This document shows, piece after piece, positions 1 to 5,503 of a stretch of DNA of 5,503 nucleotides. The stretch comes from Schleiferiaceae bacterium (GTDB taxonomy: Bacteria; Bacteroidota; Bacteroidia; Flavobacteriales; Schleiferiaceae): contig JAKMGS010000113.1 of assembly GCA_022424815.1 (NCBI GenBank), forward strand, positions 1 to 5,503, written 5' to 3'. Made by a program: the position numbers and the translations under genes. Positions within the stretch are counted from its first letter, which is position 1. Each line of letters begins with the position of its first letter. The notes under the pieces were generated by a model. It saw only the letters and a list, made by a program, of their open reading frames with translations, made no database searches and was not told the DNA's origin.

Positions 1-672
1 TTCCGCAGTAATGTCGCCCGCACTTTTGTAAAATACGTTTTGTAAATACCAGATAAGGTTGATGGCCTCATCGTACGGGGTTGGCTTTGTCTTTTGGAAA
101 AACGGAGTTTTCCCGAGCTGCTTCAAGTACATGCGAATGGCCGTTAGGTCATTCGCTTGAATGGCATCGGTAAGGTCCGTGATAATGGCCAGTACGCGGC
201 CCGGGTAAAACTGGGTCGGGTGAGCAGTCAGCACCGGACGGATTGAGAATGCCTGAAGGCGATTCATCAACTCATTCAGGTTTCCTGCGCGCTCCATGCG
301 AATCATAAACTCGCTCAAGGAGCCCTTTCCACCAAGGTTGTTCAAGTTGCTGTAGGCAGCGTCCTCCAAGGCATCCACCAACACGACTTGGCGCTCAATG
401 TATTGAATGACCTTGAACAAGAAGTCCATTTGCTCCTGCTCGTTCTCGCCGTCCTTGTATTCGTCAAAGAACTGCTCGATGATCTCCTTAGGACTGTGTC
501 CCTCGGCCAATCTATTCAGACAATATTCGTTCAATACAGGAATGAAAATCCCTGTGTTCTTGATGCCGTCGAGTGGAAGCGTCAAGAAGAGCGAATTGTA
601 CAATTGAAATTTCAGTCCAACATGACTCTCGTAGTTGGCTGCACCTGGAAGTAGGTTTTCGTTGTGCTCCAT
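1..672 (-). CDS. ppc: Phosphoenolpyruvate carboxylase, N-terminal part (runs off the left edge)
   Basis: Cytosolic anaplerotic enzyme that adds bicarbonate to phosphoenolpyruvate to give oxaloacetate and phosphate, feeding the TCA cycle. I translated the minus strand from the ATG at 672-670; 224 codons stay open to the window edge. The protein begins MEHNENLLPGAANYESHVGL. At residues 145-154 it carries RPVLTAHPTQ, the family's catalytic-histidine motif (VLTAHPTE in E. coli), with His151 corresponding to E. coli His138. Near residues 196-203 is KPTPYDEA, matching the conserved (K/R)P(T/S)P-DEA segment. Whole enzymes are usually about 850-930 residues, so roughly three quarters, including the C-terminal catalytic barrel, is missing. 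The start lies only 3 nt after the stop of the upstream aldo/keto reductase gene, so cotranscription and probably translational coupling are likely. The Glu-to-Gln change in HPTE is the one oddity. Family assignment rests on remembered motifs, not a search. Confidence 0.9.
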   Translation of the reverse strand, partial: MEHNENLLPGAANYESHVGLKFQLYNSLFLTLPLDGIKNTGIFIPVLNEYCLNRLAEGHSPKEIIEQFFDEYKDGENEQEQMDFLFKVIQYIERQVVLVDALEDAAYSNLNNLGGKGSLSEFMIRMERAGNLNELMNRLQAFSIRPVLTAHPTQFYPGRVLAIITDLTDAIQANDLTAIRMYLKQLGKTPFFQKTKPTPYDEAINLIWYLQNVFYKSAGDITAE

Positions 673-675
673 AAT

Positions 676-1539
676 TTAAGGCAAGCTTTTTCCGGTTGAT
701 GCCTGGTAAATTGAATACCACTGCTGTCGGTCTAATTGTAGGTTCAAAGCTTCTTTTACTTCTTTGAGGCGTTCCATTTTCGTCGTCCCCGTTACCGGCA
801 AAATACCAGAAGGGTGCTGCAACAACCACGCGATGGCCAAGACCTGAGGACTGACCCCAAATTCTGCCGCCATGGCCGTTAATGTTTTCATAAGTTCGTC
901 AGGCAATGCGCCTCCACCTAGGGGCGACCAGGCCATTGGGATGATGTTATCCATCATGCACTGATCCAAGCGGCCGTCATCAAAGGCACTGACCTCTTTG
1001 ACAGAAACTTCAATCTGATGTACGCCTACTGGCACGGTGGTTTGGAACAGCTTCACCTGTGAAGGAGTGAAATTACTGACCCCGAAACTGCGCACCTTGC
1101 CGCTCTGGTAGAGCAGCTCAAAGGCCTCGCCGATCTCATCGGGATCCATCAATACATCGGGACGGTGCAATAGCAAAACGTCTATGTAATCCGTGTGCAG
1201 GTTGGTCAAGCTGTCATCCACACTTTTAAGGATGTGCGCCTTGCTGAAATCATAGGCCTTCAAGTAATGATCTGGCTTTTGATCGCACACTCTAATGATG
1301 CCACATTTTGTGACCAATTCCATTTGCGAACGCCACTCCGGGTGTAGCTTCAACGCCGCCCCAAATTCCGCTTCGGTAGTATGGTCCCCGTAAATATCGG
1401 CATGGTCAAAGGTGGTAAACCCTAATTCCATCGAGTGGGCAATAATGGCCTCGTATTCCGCTGTAGTGAATTTGGCATCCCAAAGTCCCCAGCGCATGGT
1501 GCCGACCACGATATCGCTCATCCAAGGTGTGCTGTACAT
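676..1539 (-). CDS. ydhF: Aldo/keto reductase, YdhF-like
   Basis: Predicted NADPH-dependent oxidoreductase of the aldo/keto reductase superfamily, a single cytosolic TIM barrel of 287 residues, normal for the family. The expected catalytic tetrad is visible: Asp45 and Tyr50 in TTFDHADIYG, Lys78 in VTKCG, and His125 in LLLHRPD. SFGVSNFTP (151-159) is the usual cofactor-side strand, and PVTGTTKMERLKE (249-261) is the nucleotide-phosphate binding segment. The overall pattern (HADIYG, KCGI, HRPD-LMD-DE, QSGKVR-FGVSNFTP) is closest to E. coli YdhF as I remember it. The physiological substrate is unknown for this group, so I give no specific reaction. The ATG at 1539 is used here; a second in-frame ATG at 1521 (MSDIVVGTMRWG) begins right at the first beta strand and is a plausible alternative start, with no Shine-Dalgarno to decide. 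The gene lies 42 nt after the exported-protein gene and 3 nt before ppc, all on one strand. Confidence 0.9.
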   Translation of the reverse strand: MYSTPWMSDIVVGTMRWGLWDAKFTTAEYEAIIAHSMELGFTTFDHADIYGDHTTEAEFGAALKLHPEWRSQMELVTKCGIIRVCDQKPDHYLKAYDFSKAHILKSVDDSLTNLHTDYIDVLLLHRPDVLMDPDEIGEAFELLYQSGKVRSFGVSNFTPSQVKLFQTTVPVGVHQIEVSVKEVSAFDDGRLDQCMMDNIIPMAWSPLGGGALPDELMKTLTAMAAEFGVSPQVLAIAWLLQHPSGILPVTGTTKMERLKEVKEALNLQLDRQQWYSIYQASTGKSLP

Positions 1540-1581
1540 ATGCGTATTCGTTGAAGGTGCAACATAGTGAATTCTGTCCGA

Positions 1582-2124
1582 TTATGGCAGCCGAATCCGC
1601 TTGATCCATCGGCCGTCTTTGTAGATGGATTTCACCCGCCTGCCGTCCCACATACTTTCCACCCCTACACCATCGGGATGGTCGGCGCTGAGCCAATAGA
1701 CCTTGTGAGGCCCCACCCCTGGCAAAAACACGTTTGTGTCGCCCGGGAGGACGTTTGGAGGCACGAAGAACCACCCCTTGTCGCCGCTGCTGGTTAACCA
1801 CCCCTCGCCCACAATTCTCAAGGGGTAGTATGAGCGCAAAGGAAAGCAGCCGGACGAGAGGAAATTCGATGATTTTTCGAGGACGATGTGCGGGTCGCTC
1901 CGCGACCCGTAGAAGATCTGATCGCAAAAAGGCATCAAATTCATACTCCCACCGAGGCTATCGATATGAAGTTGTGCTTGGAAACTCTGGGCGCCGTGAC
2001 CTGTGGTTCGAAAATCGAAGGAGGTAGTGTCGGCGGGGAGTGCAGTAAGGAATTGGACCCTAAGCACATAGCTCAGACAAAGTAGGACACGCCAAGTTCG
2101 TGCCCCAAAACGGAAGTTTTTCAT
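1582..2124 (-). CDS. Small exported protein of unknown function
   Basis: I do not recognise this 180-residue protein. Its N-terminus looks like a Sec signal peptide: a basic start (MKNFRFGARTWR), a hydrophobic stretch at about 13-29 interrupted by Arg22, and a plausible signal peptidase I site after ALPA (about residue 31, before DTTSFDF). The mature part has about 149 residues, two cysteines (Cys67, Cys93) that could form a disulfide outside the cytoplasm, and many aromatic, Gly and Pro residues. The C-terminus is basic and has two similar short units, DGRRVKSIY (160-168) and DGRWIKRIR (170-178), which suggests beta strands or a short repeat. No lipobox, catalytic motif or further membrane segment is visible. 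It is the first gene of the run that continues into the aldo/keto reductase and ppc, and it faces away from typA. That it is a real gene is supported by its length, signal peptide and fit between neighbours; the competing 173-residue frame at 1406-1927 overlaps both this gene and the reductase. Confidence 0.72.
   Translation of the reverse strand: MKNFRFGARTWRVLLCLSYVLRVQFLTALPADTTSFDFRTTGHGAQSFQAQLHIDSLGGSMNLMPFCDQIFYGSRSDPHIVLEKSSNFLSSGCFPLRSYYPLRIVGEGWLTSSGDKGWFFVPPNVLPGDTNVFLPGVGPHKVYWLSADHPDGVGVESMWDGRRVKSIYKDGRWIKRIRLP
1891..1909. repeat. Perfect GC-rich palindrome inside the exported-protein gene
   Basis: CGGGTCGC (1891-1898) and GCGACCCG (1902-1909) form a perfect 8-bp stem around a TCC loop, extendable by a G-T wobble and a T-A pair. 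It lies wholly within the coding region, on the minus strand coding for YGSRSDPH (residues 72-79). The role is unknown; it may be a palindromic repeat fixed inside the gene, an mRNA structure, or chance. Confidence 0.55.
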
Positions 2125-2215
2125 GGCAATTAAAGATTAAGGGTGAAAACTGGTTCTTAATAAGTTAGCCTATCGCAATAAAAGAGCCTACTTTTGCCGC
2201 AAATTTTTTCAGTAC
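2125..2215. other. Divergent intergenic region between the minus-strand operon and typA
   Basis: This 91-nt AT-rich gap separates two divergent starts and must hold promoters for both directions unless they lie inside the genes. The typA side has a clear TACTTTTG element (listed separately). On the minus side I see no exact TAnnTTTG; the nearest partial matches in the minus reading are TAACTTAT and TAATCTTT, neither with a convincing -33 partner, so I do not annotate a promoter for the minus operon. Neither start has a GGAGG-like ribosome binding site. Confidence 0.6.
2189..2196 (+). promoter_or_regulatory. Bacteroidota-type -7 promoter element of typA
   Basis: TACTTTTG matches the Bacteroidota primary sigma factor consensus TAnnTTTG exactly. 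It ends 19 nt before the typA ATG, so transcription would start at about 2200-2204 and leave a leader of only about 12-16 nt. The -33 side is weak: TTAG at 2165-2168 sits 20 nt upstream of the element, near where TTTG is expected. The leader is A/T-rich with no Shine-Dalgarno, as is common in this phylum. Confidence 0.65.
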
Positions 2216-4009
2216 ATGAATTTGCGCAATATCGCCATCATCGCCCACGTTGACCACGGTAAAACCACCTTGGTAGACAACATGCTTCACACTGCGAAGC
2301 TCTTCCGTGATAATCAACAAGTGGACGACCTCCTGTTGGACAATAACGACCTCGAGCGTGAGCGCGGGATCACCATCCTTTCCAAGAATGTCAGTATTCA
2401 ATGGAAAAACACTAAGATCAACATCATCGACACCCCAGGGCACAGCGACTTTGGGGGCGAGGTAGAACGTGTATTGAACATGGCCGACGGTGTGATCCTG
2501 TTGGTGGACGCCTTCGAAGGCCCTATGCCACAAACGCGTTTCGTATTACAGAAAGCTTTGGCTTTAGGCAAAACACCAGTGGTGGTCATCAACAAAGTTG
2601 ATAAGCCTAACTGTACGCCGGATTTGGTCCATGACCAAGTCTTTGAACTCTTCTTCAACCTCGACGCTACAGAAGAGCAGCTCGATTTTACCACCGTTTA
2701 TGGATCGGGTAAAGAAAAGTGGATGGGTCCAGATTGGAAAACACCAACAGACGATATCACCTACCTGCTCGATACCATTGTAGAGACCATCCCTGCCCCA
2801 AAGGTGAGCGAAGGCTCTTTGCAAATGCAGATCACCTCTTTGGACTTCAGCTCCTTTACGGGTCGTATCGCCGTAGGTCGTGTGACGCGCGGAACCATTC
2901 GCGAAAACATGCCGGTGAGCTTGTGCCAACGCGATGGCACCATCAAAAAAGCACGCATTAAGGAATTGATGACTTTCGAAGGTTTGGGCAAAAGCAAAAC
3001 CAACGAAGCACACGCAGGAGAGATCGTTGCAGTAAACGGTATCGAAGGATTCGAAATTGGCGATACCATCGCGGATGCTGAAAACCCAGAGGCATTGCCG
3101 CACATGGAAATTGATAAGCCTACCATGAGCATGTTGTTCTCGATCAACAACTCACCGTTCTTTGGTAAGGAAGGAAAGCACGTAACCTCACAGAAGATCC
3201 GCGAGCGTTTGATGCAAGAGATCGAAAAGAACTTGGCTTTGAAAGTAGATGAGACGGGTTCTGCGGACCAATTCATTGTGCACGGCCGCGGTATTCTACA
3301 CCTCGGTATCCTCATCGAAACCATGCGTCGCGAGGGCTACGAATTGCAGCTAGGTATGCCGCAGGTGATCTACAAAGACATCGATGGCGTGCGACACGAG
3401 CCAATTGAAGAGCTGACCGTCGACTGTCCAGGAGATACCTCGGGCAAAGTCATCGAACTCGTAACCCGTCGCAAAGGTGAACTCCTTGTTATGGAACCAA
3501 AGAGCGATTTGACCCGATTGGAATTTGAAATACCTTCTCGCGGCTTGATGGGCTTGCGTAACAACGTACTTACAGCGACCTCAGGTGAGGCCATTATGGC
3601 GCACCGATTGAAAGAATACCAGCCCTACAAAGGCGATATGGAGCGTCGTATTTCAGGGGTTTTGATTTCTAAAGAAGCCGGAAAGGCCAGTGCCTACTCT
3701 TTGGACAAACTCCAAGACCGCGGTAAATTCTTCATCGAACCAGGTGATGAAATCTACGGTGGCCAAGTCATCGGTGAGCAAAACAAGCCAGGCGATTTGG
3801 TTGTGAACCCTTGTGTGGCCAAGCAGCTCAACAACATGCGTGCCGCCGGTAAGGACGACAACACCGCTCTAGCCACCCCTATCAAGTTCAGCTTGGAAGA
3901 AGCCATGGAATATATTGGCCCAGATGAATACGTAGAGGTAACCCCAGAGAGCATTCGTTTGAGAAAGATCTTGTTGAACGAGCACGATCGCAAACGGGCG
4001 CAAAAGTAA
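2216..4009 (+). CDS. typA: Ribosome-associated translational GTPase TypA/BipA
   Basis: Elongation-factor-like GTPase that binds the 70S ribosome and is linked to ribosome assembly and to cold and stress growth. It has 597 residues, normal length. The G domain spans about 1-200: AHVDHGKTT (10-18, P loop), RERGITI (48-54, switch I), DTPGH (72-76) and NKVD (126-129). His76 is the residue equivalent to the catalytic histidine of EF-Tu and EF-G. The G5 position reads YGSGK (162-166) where E. coli has YASAL. A beta-barrel domain II follows from about 200 (SLQMQITSLDFSSFTGRIAV), then an EF-G-like domain III from about 301 (DKPTMSMLF) with HGRGILHLGILIE, a domain V with PSRGLMGLRN near 440, and the TypA-specific C-terminal domain, ending in NMRAAGKDD, VEVTPESIRLRK and DRKRAQK. 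The start follows the promoter element at the expected distance. It is transcribed alone, divergent from the ppc run and convergent with the mutase gene. LepA and EF-G are excluded by the C-terminal domain. Confidence 0.97.
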   Translation: MNLRNIAIIAHVDHGKTTLVDNMLHTAKLFRDNQQVDDLLLDNNDLERERGITILSKNVSIQWKNTKINIIDTPGHSDFGGEVERVLNMADGVILLVDAFEGPMPQTRFVLQKALALGKTPVVVINKVDKPNCTPDLVHDQVFELFFNLDATEEQLDFTTVYGSGKEKWMGPDWKTPTDDITYLLDTIVETIPAPKVSEGSLQMQITSLDFSSFTGRIAVGRVTRGTIRENMPVSLCQRDGTIKKARIKELMTFEGLGKSKTNEAHAGEIVAVNGIEGFEIGDTIADAENPEALPHMEIDKPTMSMLFSINNSPFFGKEGKHVTSQKIRERLMQEIEKNLALKVDETGSADQFIVHGRGILHLGILIETMRREGYELQLGMPQVIYKDIDGVRHEPIEELTVDCPGDTSGKVIELVTRRKGELLVMEPKSDLTRLEFEIPSRGLMGLRNNVLTATSGEAIMAHRLKEYQPYKGDMERRISGVLISKEAGKASAYSLDKLQDRGKFFIEPGDEIYGGQVIGEQNKPGDLVVNPCVAKQLNNMRAAGKDDNTALATPIKFSLEEAMEYIGPDEYVEVTPESIRLRKILLNEHDRKRAQK

Positions 4010-4010
4010 G

Positions 4011-4044
4011 GGCCCACTCGTTCTAGGCTTCGGGCCTAGTAACA
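4011..4044. repeat. Hairpin-bearing 34-nt repeat, copy 1
   Basis: The unit begins 1 nt after the typA stop codon. It reads GGCCCACTCG, then TTCTAGGC-TTCGG-GCCTAG, then TAACA. The central part forms a 6-bp hairpin (4023-4028 with 4034-4039) around a TTCGG loop. The leading GGCCC (4011-4015) could alternatively pair with GGGCC (4032-4036), giving a competing fold. The second copy lies exactly 100 bp downstream and differs at one position (G at 4020, A at 4120). No T-tract follows, so this is not an ordinary intrinsic terminator. Confidence 0.85.
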
Positions 4045-4068
4045 GACCGCCCACTCCAATGCCCTGCA

Positions 4069-4088
4069 GAGGAACTTCGTGTTCCCTC
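4069..4088. repeat. Related hairpin between the two repeat copies
   Basis: GAGGAAC and GTTCCCTC pair around TTCGT, leaving one bulged C. The loop again carries TTCG although the stem sequence is unlike the flanking copies. The octamer GCCCACTC that opens each 34-nt repeat (4012-4019 and 4112-4119) also occurs upstream of this hairpin at 4049-4056, which suggests a third, diverged module with a longer arm. Confidence 0.6.
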
Positions 4089-4110
4089 ACTTTTGAGATT
4101 GGAAAGGATT

Positions 4111-4144
4111 GGCCCACTCATTCTAGGCTTCGGGCCTAGTAACA
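4111..4144. repeat. Hairpin-bearing 34-nt repeat, copy 2
   Basis: It is identical to the copy at 4011-4044 in 33 of 34 positions, and identity stops abruptly at both ends (G/T just before, G/C just after). The 6-bp CTAGGC/GCCTAG stem (4123-4128 with 4134-4139) is fully conserved; the only change is outside the stem. It ends 9 nt before the A-tract of the terminator. Confidence 0.85.
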
Positions 4145-4152
4145 CAAACCAT

Positions 4153-4184
4153 AAAAAAGCCCCGCTGCGCGGGGCTTTTTCTTT
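4153..4184. terminator. Bidirectional intrinsic terminator between typA and the mutase gene
   Basis: AAAAAGCCCCGC (4154-4165) and GCGGGGCTTTTT (4169-4180) form a perfect 12-bp stem around a TGC loop. The GC core is flanked by A on one side and T on the other, so in either direction a GC-rich hairpin is followed by a U-run. This fits the convergent layout: it can end typA transcription from the left and mutase transcription from the right. Its right edge overlaps the mutase stop codon (4183-4185). Confidence 0.93.
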
Positions 4185-5503
4185 AATCCATATTCAGGAG
4201 TAATTCGAGGATGGACGTGGCCGCCTTGGCAATGGGCGTTCCCGGTCCAAAGATGCCGGCTACCCCTCGCTCGTACAAGAAATCGTAATCCTGCGCTGGG
4301 ATGACCCCACCGACGATCACCATGATATCTTCTCTGCCTAGCGCCTTGAGTTCGTCCATGACTGCGGGGACAAGTGCCTTATGGCCTGCAGCCAATGAAC
4401 TGATTCCTAAAATGTGTACATCGTTCTCTATGGCTTGTCTGGCAGCTTCTTTAGGGGTCTGGAACAGCGGACCCATATCGACATCGAATCCGAGATCGGC
4501 GAATGAAGTAGCCACTACCTTGGCGCCGCGGTCGTGTCCGTCTTGCCCCATTTTAGTCACCATAATGCGTGGTCGACGACCGAATTTCTTTGCAAACGCA
4601 TCGGACGCAGTACGGGCCGCTTCAAAATCTTCGTTTTTCTTCATTTCATTCGAATATACACCGCTGATGGTCTGTGTTTTCGCTACATAACGCCCCCAGT
4701 GCTGCTCTAAAGCTAGGGAAATTTCACCAAGTGTCGCACGGACTTTGGCTGCTTCCACGGCCATCGCTAGCAAGTTTCCTTGACCGCTTTTCGCACATTG
4801 ACTCAGAGCGTCGAGTGCCGCTATTACGGATTGATCGTCGCGGTCTTTCTTGAGGGCTTGAAGTCCGTCTAGCTGCTGCTTCAACACTTCTTCACCTTGT
4901 ACCTCGAGAATTTCTATTTCCGTGGATTGCTCCGTCTTAAATGCATTTACCCCAACAATCACATCAGCCCCGCTATCTATACGTGCTTGTTTTTTGGCTG
5001 CAGCTTCTTCAATGCGAAGTTTTGGGATGCCTGCCTCGATAGCCTTGGTCATCCCGCCCAGCTCAGCTACCTCAGCCATAAGGGTTTCGGCGCGATCGAT
5101 GAGGTCCGCCGTGAGTTTTTCCACGTAGTAGGAGCCGCCCCAGGGATCGGCAGTGTAGGTAATATCGGTTTCCAATTGCAAGTGCAACTGAGTATTGCGG
5201 GCAATACGTGCGGAGAAATCCGTCGGCAAAGCAATGGCCTCATCTAGGGAATTAGTGTGTAGGCTTTGGGTTCCACCCATGGTTGCCGCCATCGCTTCCA
5301 TGGCCGTGCGCGTCACATTGTTGAACGGATCTTGCTCGGTTAGGGACCAACCCGAGGTTTGGCTGTGAGTACGCAGCGCCAATGATTTTGGGTTTTTAGC
5401 TCCTAAGGCCTCCATGTGCTTGGACCAGAGGTAACGAGCAGCACGCATCTTGGCAATCTCCATAAAAGGATTCATGCCAATGCCCCAGAAGAAGCTCAGG
5501 CGC
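4183..5503 (-). CDS. scpA: Methylmalonyl-CoA mutase large subunit, C-terminal part (runs off the right edge)
   Basis: Adenosylcobalamin-dependent enzyme that interconverts (R)-methylmalonyl-CoA and succinyl-CoA, joining propionate, odd-chain and branched-chain metabolism to the TCA cycle. The window holds 439 complete codons, beginning RLSFFWGIG in frame from the right edge, so the Met at 5475 is internal and not a start. Counting from that Met, the end of the TIM barrel shows RTHSQTSGWSLTEQDP (35-50), GGTQSLHTNSLDEAIALPTD and DPWGGSYYVE. A linker follows, then the cobalamin domain (about 300-430): DGHDRG (312-317, with His314 as the lower axial cobalt ligand), the S-x-L motif at 359-361 and the Gly-Gly at 389-390 that hold the cobalamin tail. 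Full proteins are about 700-730 residues, so about 280 are missing, including the substrate-discriminating Tyr and Arg near the N-terminal half. Isobutyryl- or ethylmalonyl-type mutases are therefore not strictly excluded, but the motifs fit MutB/ScpA best. In two-subunit systems mutA normally precedes it, which would lie beyond the right edge. Confidence 0.93.
   Translation of the reverse strand, partial: RLSFFWGIGMNPFMEIAKMRAARYLWSKHMEALGAKNPKSLALRTHSQTSGWSLTEQDPFNNVTRTAMEAMAATMGGTQSLHTNSLDEAIALPTDFSARIARNTQLHLQLETDITYTADPWGGSYYVEKLTADLIDRAETLMAEVAELGGMTKAIEAGIPKLRIEEAAAKKQARIDSGADVIVGVNAFKTEQSTEIEILEVQGEEVLKQQLDGLQALKKDRDDQSVIAALDALSQCAKSGQGNLLAMAVEAAKVRATLGEISLALEQHWGRYVAKTQTISGVYSNEMKKNEDFEAARTASDAFAKKFGRRPRIMVTKMGQDGHDRGAKVVATSFADLGFDVDMGPLFQTPKEAARQAIENDVHILGISSLAAGHKALVPAVMDELKALGREDIMVIVGGVIPAQDYDFLYERGVAGIFGPGTPIAKAATSILELLLNMD

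Noticed and set aside
512..829. 105-residue minus-strand frame spanning the reductase-ppc junction
   Set aside because: It is in a different frame from both genes, which are both supported by family motifs.
1406..1927. 173-residue minus-strand open frame overlapping the exported-protein gene and the reductase
   Set aside because: It overlaps two better-supported genes, is rich in Arg/Gly/Gln typical of an out-of-frame reading, and has no recognisable motif. Its tail merely mirrors the reductase sequence in another frame.
2125..2188. Promoter for the minus-strand operon
   Set aside because: Only partial matches to TAnnTTTG are present and no properly spaced -33 element was found, so none is annotated, although a promoter is expected here.
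2564..3324. Long antisense open frames (179 and 187 residues) opposite typA
   Set aside because: typA is certain over this whole stretch; the antisense frames have low-complexity, Ser/Cys/Phe-rich shadow composition and no domain features.
4011..4039. Intrinsic terminator for typA at the first repeat
   Set aside because: The 6-bp hairpin is followed by TAACAGACC with no T-run; the strong terminator is at 4153-4184.
4011..4144. CRISPR array
   Set aside because: Only two near-identical units, separated by 66 nt, with the intervening sequence itself a related hairpin. Spacing and copy number do not fit CRISPR.
4301..5247. Plus-strand open frames opposite the mutase gene
   Set aside because: They are shadows of a clearly conserved coding region on the minus strand and have no motifs or start signals of their own.
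4183..5475. Taking the Met at 5475 as the start of the mutase gene
   Set aside because: The frame stays open to the window edge with RLSFFWGIG, which is conserved mutase sequence, so the gene continues beyond the window and this Met is internal.

Overview
The window looks like chromosomal DNA of a Bacteroidota bacterium, most likely a marine-type member of Flavobacteriales. Three things support this. The TypA, PEP carboxylase and methylmalonyl-CoA mutase sequences have the character of that phylum. A TAnnTTTG-type -7 promoter element (TACTTTTG) sits just upstream of typA. None of the starts that can be examined has an obvious purine-rich Shine-Dalgarno sequence. Base composition looks close to balanced, with no obvious foreign-looking segment. 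The genus cannot be named from this sequence alone.

Layout, left to right. (1) Positions 1-2124 hold three genes on the minus strand that read as one compact transcription unit: a short exported protein of unknown function (2124 to 1582), a YdhF-like aldo/keto reductase (1539 to 676), and the first 224 codons of phosphoenolpyruvate carboxylase, ppc (672 to the left edge). The gaps are 42 and 3 nt. (2) A 91-nt divergent intergenic region (2125-2215) carries the typA promoter. (3) typA/bipA (2216-4009, plus strand) is a complete ribosome-associated translational GTPase. (4) A 173-nt convergent intergenic region (4010-4182) holds two near-identical 34-nt hairpin repeats exactly 100 bp apart, a third related hairpin between them, and a near-symmetric strong terminator. 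(5) Positions 4183-5503 hold the C-terminal 439 residues of the large, B12-binding subunit of methylmalonyl-CoA mutase on the minus strand, with its start beyond the right edge.

The genes are mostly core housekeeping and central metabolism. PEP carboxylase makes oxaloacetate from PEP. Methylmalonyl-CoA mutase connects succinyl-CoA and propionate metabolism. Both feed the C4 pool, but they are on separate transcription units and nothing here shows they work together. TypA acts on the ribosome under stress or cold. I see no defence system, mobile-element gene, CRISPR array, tRNA or rRNA. The least explained parts are the hairpin repeat array after typA, the orphan exported protein (which has a strong GC-rich palindrome inside its gene), and the very tight reductase-ppc junction.
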